Shown here piece after piece: positions 11,327 to 20,696 of a stretch of DNA of 64,000 nucleotides. The position numbers and the translations under genes are program-made. The DNA is from Sphaerosporella brunnea (Eukaryota > Ascomycota > Pezizomycetes > Pezizales > Pyronemataceae), in the NCBI GenBank assembly GCA_008704415.1, contig VXIS01000012.1:124001-188000 (forward strand), in the 5' to 3' direction. The notes under the pieces were generated by a model. That model was not told the origin of the DNA. It saw only the letters and a list, made by a program, of their open reading frames with translations, and made no database searches. The number at the start of each line of letters is the position of its first letter. The stretch's first letter is position 1.

Positions 11327-14300
11327 ATGCAGATGCAGATTTGCCACTCCCTCATTCTCGCCGTCGTGGCTCTTGGTGGACTTGCCAAGGCCGCTCCTGT
11401 CGCTCCGGAAGGATCCACCGGCTCGACCGGCGGCGCCGTGTCCAGCGCTGCCGCATTCAGCGGTGAGACTGGCACCGGCACCACCAGGGAGGCGATGCAT
11501 CACGAGTGCGCCCAGGGCGAGGGTTCCAGGGTGAATATGGATGTCGTTGAAGCCCCGACTTCCCGCCGCACCGAGCCGACCAGGGAGAGGTGTTGCGAGG
11601 AGCGTGAGCGTGAGTCCAGCGGCCACCGCATGGAGCCTACCCACCACCGCACCGAGCCGACCCACCACCGCACCGAGCCGGCCAGGGAGGAGTGCCGCGA
11701 GAATCGTGAGCAAGAGTTCGGCCGCACTGAGCCGACCAGGGAAGGCCACAGGGAGGGCCGCACCGAGCCGACCAGGGAAGGCCACAGGGAGGGCCGCACC
11801 GAGCCGACCAGGGAGGGCCGCACCGAGCCGGCCAGGGAGGAATGCCGTGAGCAAGAGTTCCGCGGCCACCGCATGGAGCCTACTCATCACCGCACCGAGC
11901 CGACCCACCACCGCACTGAGCCGGCCAGGGAGGAGTGCCGCGAGAACCGTGAGCAAGAGCACCGTGGCCACCGCATGGAGCCTACCCATCACCGCACCGA
12001 GCCGACCCATCACCGCACCGAGCCGGCCAGGGAGGAGTGCCGCGAGAATCGTGAGCAAGAGTTCCGTGGCCACCACATGGAGCCCACCCATCACCGCACC
12101 GAGCCGACCCACCACCGCACCGAGCCGGCCAGGGAGGAGTGCCGCGAGAATCGTGAGCAAGAGTTCGGCCGCACTGAGCCGACCAGGGAAGGCCACAGGG
12201 AGGGCCGCACCGAGCCGGCCAGGGAGGAATGCCGTGAGCAAGAGTTCCGCGGCCACCGCATGGAGCCTACCCATCACCGCACCGAGCCGACCCACCACCG
12301 CACTGAGCCGGCCAGGGAGGAGTGCCGCGAGAACCGTGAGCAAGAGCACCGTGGCCACCGCATGGAGCCTACTCATCACCGCACCGAGCCGACCCATCAC
12401 CGCACTGAGCCGGCCAGGGAGGAGTGCCGCGAGAACCGTGAGCAAGAGTTCCGTGGCCACCGCATGGAGCCTACCCACCACCGCACTGAGCCGGCCAGGG
12501 AGGAGTGCCGCGAGAACCGTGAGCAAGAGCACCGTGGCCACCGCATGGAGCCTACTCATCACCGCACCGAGCCGACCCATCACCGCACTGAGCCGGCCAG
12601 GGAGGAGTGCCGCGAGAACCGTGAGCAAGAGTTCCGTGGCCACCGCATGGAGCCTACCCACCACCGCACTGAGCCGGCCAGGGAGGAGTGCCGCGAGAAC
12701 CGTGAGCAAGAGCACCGTGGCCACCGCATGGAGCCTACTCATCACCGCACCGAGCCTACCCACCACCGCACCGAGCCGACCAGGGAGGAGTGCCGCGAGG
12801 GTCGTGAGCGTGAGACCCATGGCCGCACGGGGCTGACCCGCCGCATGGTGGGGCATGGTGAGCAAGGGTCCCACGGTCACCACATGGAGCACCGCATGGA
12901 GGGTGGGTCCCACGGTCACCGCATGGAGCCTACCCACCACCGCATGGAGGGGCATGGTGAGCATGGGCACCGCATGGAGCGTACCCACCGCATGGGGGGA
13001 CATCGTGAGCATGAACCTACCCACCACCGCATGGAGGGTCATGAGCATGAGCGCCATGGTCACCACATGGAGCCTACCCACCGCATGGAGGGACATCGTG
13101 AGCATGAGCCTACACACCACCGCATGGAGGGACATCGTGAGCATGAGCCTACACACCACCGCATGGAGGGTTGTGAGCATGAGTGCTACTGCATGAAGCC
13201 TTGTGAGCATGAGTGCTACGGTCACCACATGGAGGGTGGCCATGGTGGCCATGGGATGGAGGGTGGCCATGGTGGCTATGGGATGGAGGGTGGCCATGGG
13301 ATGGAGGGTGGCCATGGGATGGAGGGTGGCCATGGTTGCTATGGGATGGAGGGTGGCCATGGGATGGAGGGTGGCCATGGTGGCTATGGGATGGAGGGTG
13401 GCCATGGGCATCGTGAGCACGAATTCTGCAGGGAGCCTTCCCATGAGCACCGTGGGCACCATGGGCACCAGGGTGGTGAGGAGCACCGTGAGCACCGCAT
13501 GCAGGAGCACGGCATGAGCGGCCGGGGCGCCAGCCGCGGTGGTCACCGCGGTGGAAGCGTTACGAAGCGCCAGTGCGTTTGCCCTTGCCCTTGCCCTTGC
13601 CCTACCCGCCAGAACACCGTCGAGCCCAAGCGCACTGAGGTCGCTCCCGCCGTTGTCCACCAGTCCACCAATGTCCAGCCTGTCGACGTCATTCAGCCCC
13701 ACCAGGAAATCGTTCAGCCCATCATCGACAAGCACATCAAGCCTGTGCACTCCGAGAAGGTGAACCAGCCCGTTGTGCAGCAGACCACCGAGCCTTGCGT
13801 CAACGCTGCTGCCGCCCCGGTGTCCAACGTTGCTTCCGCTCCTTGTGTTGCCGCCGCTCCTGCCGCCGCTGCTGCCGCCTGCAAGCGTGATTTCTGCGGC
13901 TGCCCTACCCGCCAAAACACCGTTCAGCCCAAGCAGACCGAGGTCCGTCCTACCACCCGCCACGAGACAACCGATACCCGGCCCATCGACATCATCAAGC
14001 CTCACCAGGAGGTCGTCCAGCCCATCATCGACAAGCACATCAAGCCTGTGCACTCCGAGAAGGTGAAACCGCCCGTTGTGAAGCAAACCACTGAGCCCTG
14101 CCGCTCCGAGCCGGTCAACAGCCCCGTTTTTTGCCAGACTACCGAGCCTACCACGCACACCACTGGCAGCAACTTGGGCACTGAGAACCTCGGCACTCTC
14201 GGCACCGCCTCCGTGGACGAATGCTACACTACCGGCTCCACCAGCAGCGGCCTTGAAGGTGCGAGCAACCTCAACACCGCCTCTGCCCCCGTTAAGCGCC

Positions 14301-14605
14301 AGTGCGCTTGCCCTTGCCCTTGCCCTTGCCCTACCCGCCAGAACACCGTCGAGCCCAAGCGCACTGAGGTCGCTCCCGCCGTTGTCCACCAGTCCACCAA
14401 TGTCCAGCCTGTCGACGTCATTCAACCCCACCAGGAGGTCGTTCAGCCCATCATCGACAAGCACATCAAGCCTGTGCACTCCGAGAAGGTGAACCAGCCC
14501 GTTGTGCAGCAGACCACCGAGCCTTGCGTCAATGCTGCTGCCGCGCCGGTGTCCAATATTGCTGCCGCCCCGGTGTCCAATGTTGTTTCCGCCCAGGGAT
14601 GCTAG
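11327..14605 (+). CDS. Secreted, repeat-rich, Kex2-type protein with His/Met/Gly repeats and Cys-Pro peptides
   Basis: A single exon encodes 1092 residues; I recognise no named family. A signal peptide is clear (residues 1-22, core SLILAVVALGGLAKA, then APVAPEG). Residues about 75-490 are an extremely charged tandem array of units such as HRMEPTHHRTEP and AREECRENREQE. Residues about 500-700 are rich in His, Met and Gly, with GHGMEGGHG-type units. The C-terminal third has three related modules. They start at KR dipeptides (residues 747-748, 853-854, 990-991), continue with Cys-Pro runs (QCVCPCPCPCP, DFCGCP, QCACPCPCPCP), then TRQNTV(E/Q)P and a domain ending PIIDKHIKPVHSEKV. Extra KR sites at 768-769 and 1011-1012 would free 19-residue Cys-Pro peptides. 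Inference: a secreted cell-wall or matrix protein processed by Kex2 and able to bind metal. The start is chosen because it gives the signal peptide. Confidence 0.85.
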   Translation: MQMQICHSLILAVVALGGLAKAAPVAPEGSTGSTGGAVSSAAAFSGETGTGTTREAMHHECAQGEGSRVNMDVVEAPTSRRTEPTRERCCEERERESSGHRMEPTHHRTEPTHHRTEPAREECRENREQEFGRTEPTREGHREGRTEPTREGHREGRTEPTREGRTEPAREECREQEFRGHRMEPTHHRTEPTHHRTEPAREECRENREQEHRGHRMEPTHHRTEPTHHRTEPAREECRENREQEFRGHHMEPTHHRTEPTHHRTEPAREECRENREQEFGRTEPTREGHREGRTEPAREECREQEFRGHRMEPTHHRTEPTHHRTEPAREECRENREQEHRGHRMEPTHHRTEPTHHRTEPAREECRENREQEFRGHRMEPTHHRTEPAREECRENREQEHRGHRMEPTHHRTEPTHHRTEPAREECRENREQEFRGHRMEPTHHRTEPAREECRENREQEHRGHRMEPTHHRTEPTHHRTEPTREECREGRERETHGRTGLTRRMVGHGEQGSHGHHMEHRMEGGSHGHRMEPTHHRMEGHGEHGHRMERTHRMGGHREHEPTHHRMEGHEHERHGHHMEPTHRMEGHREHEPTHHRMEGHREHEPTHHRMEGCEHECYCMKPCEHECYGHHMEGGHGGHGMEGGHGGYGMEGGHGMEGGHGMEGGHGCYGMEGGHGMEGGHGGYGMEGGHGHREHEFCREPSHEHRGHHGHQGGEEHREHRMQEHGMSGRGASRGGHRGGSVTKRQCVCPCPCPCPTRQNTVEPKRTEVAPAVVHQSTNVQPVDVIQPHQEIVQPIIDKHIKPVHSEKVNQPVVQQTTEPCVNAAAAPVSNVASAPCVAAAPAAAAAACKRDFCGCPTRQNTVQPKQTEVRPTTRHETTDTRPIDIIKPHQEVVQPIIDKHIKPVHSEKVKPPVVKQTTEPCRSEPVNSPVFCQTTEPTTHTTGSNLGTENLGTLGTASVDECYTTGSTSSGLEGASNLNTASAPVKRQCACPCPCPCPTRQNTVEPKRTEVAPAVVHQSTNVQPVDVIQPHQEVVQPIIDKHIKPVHSEKVNQPVVQQTTEPCVNAAAAPVSNIAAAPVSNVVSAQGC
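11629..12786 (+). repeat. Coding tandem array of THHRTEP / REECRENREQE units
   Basis: Nested in-frame repeats fill this stretch. A 24-bp unit (THHRTEP plus one residue) occurs once or twice, followed by a unit coding AREECRENREQE and GHRME, making higher-order periods of roughly 99-132 bp. Some copies swap in REGHREGRTEP units. Copies differ mainly at silent positions or in F/H before RGH. The array carries no stop codons in two other frames, so long false open frames appear on both strands. Confidence 0.85.
13223..13410 (+). repeat. Coding array of Gly-His-Gly-Met-Glu units
   Basis: About ten copies of an 18-30 bp unit (ATGGAGGGTGGCCATGG-type) encode MEGGHG, MEGGHGG and MEGGHGGYG. The density of His and Met is very high, as in some copper- or nickel-binding tracts. 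Confidence 0.85.
13565..13800 (+). repeat. Direct repeat, copy A of the KR/Cys-Pro module (copy C at 14294-14529)
   Basis: Copies A and C are both 236 bp and differ at only a few positions. They encode the KRQC(V/A)CPCPCPCPTR module through QQTTEPC. Copy B (13883-14100) is clearly diverged, with DFCGCP in place of the Cys-Pro run and PKQTE in place of PKRTE. Confidence 0.85.
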
Positions 14606-16562
14606 GCACTTTTCGCGATATCTAGGGCTGAGTGGATACCTAGGTAGTGAGTTGGATTTTGCGGTTTAATTATGTTTGGTTTTCAAGGTGTTCTTAGCAT
14701 ACATACATAGAATCATAGAATGTGTCTTGATTTTCTAACGAAACCATTACCACGTGCTCTTTCCATGTGAGATCGCTTTTTGAACACTGATTTGGTAGTA
14801 CCCAATTCCTTCTACCTTGTGGCGATGGAATAATAACTGCTTGCTTACTGGAAAAATCCCCTCACACTTGGTTCACTTGTATGGTGCGGTACACTTTCAC
14901 CAGTGGGTGATATTTATCACAAGATCGAGTTCCACTCAACAAAAAAGGAAAACGTGCTCAACAGAGTTCCAGTGCAACAGCTCAAAGTTCGACAGGGCCA
15001 GCGTAGTATAGATGGATAAATTCATCCATCAGTGACGATTTCCTCAACTCCCTTGTTAAGGGCGCAGTTTAGACTCTGGAGAACTTCTCGGGAGTCTATT
15101 CAGCCTTTTTCTATTCCTATTCGGCGGTAATAGACCAGCTGGTAGGCTCCTCCGCTCCCTGGACGTCTATCAAACTCTATCTGGGTGTCAACAGTGCCGA
15201 TTACACCAATTGTGTGGACAGATGACGGCTCACTGATGGCAATAGAGTAGGTAGACCCTTCATTATATAATCCCTTTGGTGTAACGTAGTCATATTCGGC
15301 ACTTCTTTCGACACCGCGGGGCGCTCAAATGTGTGCGGCGAGCTAGCGGGCATATGGGCGGCCGCTATTGGCTCCCCGGCAAATTTTGCCAGCTTCTATC
15401 CCCCAGAGTGTAGCTGGGAAGTCGATTTATCGACTCGGCAACCACGGCGGCACCACATCACCCTCCACGGCGGCGGCGGACAACTTTTATTATACATACA
15501 AACAGTGAGCCAGTTAATTTCCTGCCAACATTTTGGAGCTTTTGGGAGGGCGAAAGGCGGCCAAATTGTGGTTGTGACCTTTGTTTCCACGATTTGATAT
15601 CCTCCAGCCACCGCGTCGTTTTTTGGCTCAAAAGTGCCAGCTATACTCTAGGGTGATAGAACTTCCAACCTGTCTATCGATGGCCTGTAGAACCCCCTTC
15701 TAACTACCCACGTTAGGAGCGTGGTCTGGAAGAGCTTTACTGTTGCGGGGTACGTGTTCGTACGTTGATATGCATTGACTGTCACTGTCACTGGGGTTTG
15801 TTTCTTGAACAATCTACATGTCACCATACATGTATTTCTATGGCCAAAGGATGTCGCAAACCCCGAAACACTGCACCGCACCCCACATACACCCGCAGCC
15901 TGCCCCGGGCCTCCACGAAATCAAGATGTTCAAGTTCGCGGGTGTTCAAGTTCACATGGACATCATACCATAGTGGATGTAACAAACTTCGCAGAGAGTG
16001 AAGGGCTGGTGGAGAAGGCGTAAAAGAGGGGTTTGTGGAAGCCGCGGTGGGGTGGTGAGGGCCCGGGGAGGTGACAGTGGACCCGGAACTGTCACTCCAA
16101 GATCGTGTGCCCTGCAGGTCACCAGGCTCCTGTTCCTTTCGCAGTTGGCTGTCACTCTACCTGTGTACCTTGCCAAAATACATGCCACTGCAAACTGTTG
16201 TACTATCCTCAAAGCCCCGCTACAGTATACTCACAGGAAGTTCTCAACTGAGTCCACCCCTTCCACGCCCAGAATACATGCTCCCTAAGCAATTGTTCGT
16301 CTCGTGTGATTTGACCGCATCTTCACTCTTGCAATCTCCAAAATTGCAAGTATTGTGCTTGGATCACTAGAAGTAGGGATCATCTTCTTTCAACGCGCAC
16401 AGCCGCTGGCTTGGCGCGCCCAAGATCTCTGTAAATCACGTCGCGTCAGTTAAAGTTTATACTTCGATAAACCCACCACCGCTCCCCCCCTCCCCCCAAC
16501 AAACCCACCCCCAACTCTTTCGTTTCGCCGGCGACAAACACGCGCCTTTAGCTGCTCCCGCC
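14606..16562. other. Intergenic, mostly empty
   Basis: Apart from the possible coding remnant at 15100-15319, I see no gene. Near-palindromic GATGGATAAATTCATCCATC occurs at about 15010-15030. The last 100 bases are C-rich and probably the TAF8 promoter and leader. Confidence 0.5.
15100..15319 (-). pseudogene. Short coding-like remnant without start codon
   Basis: A minus-strand frame without an ATG, closed by TGA at 15102-15100, reads like a real protein end: AEYDYVTPKGLYNEGSTYSI, then HTIGVIGTVDTQIEFDR, then GGAYQLVYYRRIGIEKG. I do not recognise the family. No upstream exon with good splice signals was found. It may be the C-terminal remnant of a lost gene, or chance. Confidence 0.25.
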
Positions 16563-17578
16563 ATGGCCTCTGAAGATTTGAATTTGTTCTCCAATCATCC
16601 CAATCACGACACGAATCCCCGCCCTCCCAAGCGCCGAAGACGGGAGTTGGTTCCGCAGACACCGAAAGGTGAGCATGCGGCAGATGTGTTGCCGGAGGAG
16701 GTGGTTTCGCAAGTCTTGAATCGCAGTATCGCGATGATCCTCCAGAGCGCTGGATTCTCTGGCACCAACGCCGCTGTTCAGGAGAGACTGCGGAAACACG
16801 CCGAAGACTGTGAGCTTTCATTGTTGCTGCAACACTGATCTGGTTCTGACTTTCTCCAGATTACACCAATATGTTGCAAACGATAGCTCTTTTCGCCTAC
16901 GCGCAACGCCGAACGAAGCCCAACGTTCTAGATTTTGAAGCGATGCTCCAGCACAGCCACATCGATTTGGCAAGCTTAGAAGATGAAATGCGACGAATGC
17001 CTAACAAGGCTCCTGCTATTTCACTCCCCCCACCGAGCGCCCCACCCCCGCCAGATCCAGATCTGTCCGAACTCCTAGGCCCCGAGCTTGATGGATCGCG
17101 GGATCTACGATGCCGTGTCTACGACCACCTACCGCCGTTTCCGAGTCGGCACACTTACCAAGACACCCCAGTATTTTCGGAGCGTCCCACGGACCCTCGT
17201 TTGATACGCGAAAAGGCAACAGCGGAAGCCAGGTTAGCCGAAGTTGCGCTGAGGAAGTTGCTCGCCGTTTCCGCGACACGGACGGACGCTGCACAATTCG
17301 GTGGTGCGCAACAAGGAAAAAAGCGGAAGCAGCGACATGAGGAATGGAGAAAGGCGTACGAAGGTCTGAATAAGGGTGGCTTCGGTCACGATTCAGACAG
17401 GGTCAACGGGCATCCACTGGCAGAAGTGGAGAGTTTGAGCAGCATCATGAACGATCCCGTCCCGAATGCTCCTAGCAAAGTGAAGGAAAATGACGAGTAC
17501 TTGGAAGTTGTTGTCAATTCGGACAGCCAGTTCTGGAGGAAGGGAAAGAGTAACGCCAAACGCGTTCGCACTACCTAA
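16563..17578 (+). CDS. TAF8: TFIID subunit 8 (TAF8), 2 exons
   Basis: TAF8 is a histone-fold subunit of the general transcription factor TFIID that pairs with TAF10. Exons are 16563-16809 and 16860-17578. The 50-bp intron starts GTGAGC and ends CTCCAG, with TTCTGAC as branch site. The product is 321 residues. A basic PKRRRR stretch near the start may be a nuclear signal. The histone fold covers about residues 43-110: LPEEVVSQVLNRSIAMILQS, then VQERLRKHAEDY and NMLQTIALFAYAQRRTKPNV, continuous only after splicing. A Pro-rich linker (SLPPPSAPPPP) precedes the TAF8 C-terminal signature (YDHLPPFPSRHTYQDTPVF, then RLIREKATAEARLAEVALRK). The start is the first ATG (CGCCATGGC context), just upstream of the conserved region. 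Family assignment is firm. Confidence 0.9.
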
Positions 17579-18140
17579 TTATTGCATCAATTGATATATG
17601 TTTACTTATGGCGCCACAATTGCTGATGGGATACCGTATTATCTCGGTCGTGAGGCAAGAACTCTGTCACGGAAGTATGCTATGGTAGCAATGGACCGCA
17701 CGCTCGGGGTGGAGGGTGCGCTAGAGCGGCTCTTGGTAATCGAGACCGCAAAAAGTAGAACCTTAAACAGCGCGCGGTGGTAATACGGTCCCGGCGACCT
17801 CGTGTGGCCTGTTATTGGAACGGCTGTAACTTCAAAAGCGATCCCTATTTATGCCGGGTAATAAAACCGGTCTATGAGACAGTTCCTGCGCCGCCACACA
17901 ACAGCCACATCGTATCGGATGTTTGTTCGGCGTTTTGAAGAACCTTCTTTCTAGAAGCCTTATCAATACAACAGTTTTCCTCCGCCTCCGAGATCCGGCA
18001 CAAAGTCCGAGAAGCTTGCGGCGGTCTACAACGATTATTAATGAACTTTTACTGCTATAAGAAATCGCGAGTATGCTGCAGCAGAGAAGTACAAAAGATA
18101 CTTATCATTTCTTTGCTTGGCCACCCTAGAAACTTCCAAA
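17579..18140. other. Intergenic between TAF8 and the reductase gene
   Basis: No gene is visible. The right end is the upstream region of the reductase, whose ATG follows an AACTTCCAAA context. Confidence 0.5.
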
Positions 18141-19589
18141 ATGCCCGTAATCGATCGTTCAGACTCAAAGCTATTTACCCCGTTGACTATCGGAAATGGA
18201 GCCTTGCAGCTCTCTCACCGGTAGGCATCTTCTTTCACCCTTATTAGTGACCAAGGTACTGATTATGTGATGCATCAGAGTAGTCCATGCACCATTGACG
18301 AGATGTCGGGGTATTCCCGTCGGCTCCAGCGAGCCGTGCCGTGACTGGATGGCCGATGAGCTCCTCGCCGAATACTACACCCAGCGCGCAACCCCGGGCG
18401 GCTTGATTATCACGGAAGCCCTGGCAGTCAGTGTTGAGGTAAATCTGTTCCTATTCTTACTCCCTAAACACGGCTAAAATGGAGGACTTTCAGGCCGGAG
18501 CTACCCCCGGTATTCCTGGCATCTATCTTCCTGAACAGGCCGCGGGATGGAAAAAGGTGGTCGATGCGGTGCACGCGCAGGGTGCCTACATCTATGCGCA
18601 GATCTGGCACGGTGGACGCACCAGTGTATCACAGCTCATTGGTAAACCGGCTGTCTCCGCCTCAGCCGTTCCTATCACAGACGAGGTCTGCCCTGGAACT
18701 GGGTGCAAATTTGAAGACGATCCGCCTCGGGAGATGACGGTGGAAGATATCAAGAACACGGTTGCACAATTTGTAGTGTGTGCTAAGAATGCCATCGAGG
18801 CTGGTTTTGACGGCATTGAGTTGCACGGCGCAAACGGCTATTGTAGGTTTTCCCCCTGGTCACAGTTCCAGCTTTCTGGCTGGCACGGGCGCTGACGAAA
18901 TGGCGGTAGTGCTTGATCAATTCCTCAACGACAACATCAATAAGCGCACTGACGACTACGGTGGCTCCCCCGAGAAGCGCTGCCGTTTCGTCCTTGAGTT
19001 GGTAGATGCAGTGGTCGCAGCTATCGGGCAGGAGAAGGTTGCGATTCGCCTGACTCCGTTCGGTCTCTTCAACCAGACGCGCGGTTCGCAGCGGCTCGAG
19101 ACATGGGGCCATCTCTGCCGTGAAATCAAGCGTAAATACCAGCTGTCGTATGTCCACTTCATCGAGCCGCGGTATGAGCAGATCATAGCCCCTGAAGAGA
19201 AGGAGGGCTTCCTGACGAGCTGGGGTCTCAAGGACATCACTCTCGACTCGTTCCGTGAGATCATGGGAGACACGCCCTTCTTTTCTGCCGGTGGATGGAA
19301 CCACACAAATTCTTGGGGTCTGATCGAGAGTGGAAAGTATGACGCCTTAGTGTACGGACGGTACTTTTTGGCGAACCCGGATTTTATCGACAGGTGAGAT
19401 CAGACGAGGTGAGATTTGCACTGGAGGATTTGGCTGATGGGACATTCTAGGCTGCGCAAGGGGCTGCCGTTCAACAAGTACGATCGGAACAGATTCTACG
19501 GACCTTTCCCCGAAAGAGAGCCCGGATACATTGATTATCCCAGGTTCGAAAACCTAGACAGGTGGAATGGACAGGTGGTTTCATATTAG
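18141..19589 (+). CDS. Old Yellow Enzyme-family NADPH:FMN oxidoreductase, 5 exons
   Basis: This is an FMN-dependent ene-reductase that reduces activated C=C bonds; the natural substrate is unknown. Exons are 18141-18220, 18279-18438, 18494-18842, 18910-19393 and 19451-19589 (403 residues), with introns of 55-67 bp. Family landmarks are LFTPLTIGN at the start, [37 protein letters not shown], and the active-site His/Asn motif [18 protein letters not shown]. These are followed by [21 protein letters not shown], and the FMN-phosphate region [21 protein letters not shown]. The HGAN pair and the following Tyr are intact. Each intron is required to keep these motifs in one frame. The enzyme is cytosolic, with no signal peptide. 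It is not in a biosynthetic cluster: the neighbours are TAF8 and a tRNA. Confidence 0.92.
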
Positions 19590-20609
19590 TTTGCTGGATT
19601 TCTCTCATACCTTTTGGTACGCATGATCTTCCAGAATACGATGAGATGTCCGGTGTGTGTGTGTTATGTATACTAGGAGAAAAAGTTTCGCCTAAACCCA
19701 TGTTTTTTTTGACCACAAACGCCCCGAGAACATATAGGAGAATTTGGTTGAACTGAGCAAGAAGTTTTAGAGTTAATGTTGCGAGCCCCAAATCCAGAGT
19801 CGTTAGCGCTCTGCTTAACGGACGTCAGTGAACCCACCAGCCTCAGACCTCCCGGCTCCCCCTATTGAATGTCCTTTTCAGGAGGCGAAATTCCAGATAA
19901 TTTCCAAACGCTTCCCTCCCTGGAGACCGGTTTTTTTAGAATCAAAGGAAGCTGCCCCGCGGGGCAGCTGGACACGGCCACCACGGGTGTAAAACGGTAA
20001 GCCCGGGTTGTCCATCTGGAGTTTGCGAGGTTGCGCACCGAAAGTAAGTAGAGGTTGAGTATGACGAAACTCGGGTGATATGTTGCGCGGTTCCCAGCAT
20101 GTATGATGACGCAGCAACAGCAACGGCGGTGGCGCCTCGTTCAATATCTACTACTCCAAAGCCTCACGCTTTCCCCTCTTCGCTCTTGATACCTCGAGAT
20201 CTCCAACATCCATCTGGTGAGGGGATGTGGAGTGGAGCGAACAGACTACCATGCTAGTCCTAGCGGCAATAATTCCTGGTGGCAATGGGCGGCAGATGGG
20301 CGAGCGGTCAAGCGAGGCGTTGTTGAGTACCAGCGGCGAAGGCTATTGATGTCCGCCGCCCTCTGCTGCCCACCGCCCCGCATTGCCGCCACCCCTCCAC
20401 CAATCGCGGCATGTCAACAACGGCTTTTAGTAGCCACATGCCTAGTATATATCACAACCTAGCGCTCAAATAGCTGATGGATTCCACGCCTCCTGCGCGG
20501 CTTGCTTGCTAGCAAAGTGAGGTGCTGCTATGCCAACCGCAACTTACTTTCGCTGCGCAAACTCACTATTTTTTTTACAGGTGATATAATAGACCACATC
20601 CCATGACTT
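19590..20609. other. Intergenic, no supported gene
   Basis: No frame with family resemblance is present. An AATAAT-free, GC-balanced stretch separates the reductase gene from the tRNA-Val. Confidence 0.45.
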
Positions 20610-20696
20610 GGTCGCATGGTGTAGTGGTTATCACATCTCGTTTACAGCCGTAAATTTGTTCCGAGAAGGTCGCAAGTTCAATCCTTGCTGCGATCA
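20610..20696 (+). tRNA. tRNA-Val(TAC) with 14-nt intron
   Basis: The acceptor stem is GGTCGCA/TGCGATC, with discriminator A. The D arm is GTG..CAC, the anticodon stem TCTCG/CGAGA, and the T arm GCAAG-TTCAATC-CTTGC. The loop reads TT-TAC-A, then a 14-nt insertion (GCCGTAAATTTGTT), then C38. The anticodon TAC reads GTA (Val). The intron is at the canonical position after base 37; its boundaries are inferred from the fold. Confidence 0.9.

Noticed and set aside
11541..12836. 431-codon second plus-strand frame
   Set aside because: It is a frame shadow of the THHRTEP array, made only of APSRPG-type repeats.
11309..14479. 1056-codon open frame on the minus strand
   Set aside because: It mirrors the repeat protein; the repeats and codon use remove stop codons on the other strand. 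It lacks a signal peptide or motifs of its own.
8959..19589. A biosynthetic gene cluster around the secreted repeat protein
   Set aside because: The neighbours are a tRNA, a pseudogene, TAF8 and one ene-reductase; there are no tailoring enzymes such as a UstYa-type oxidase, so no RiPP cluster can be claimed.
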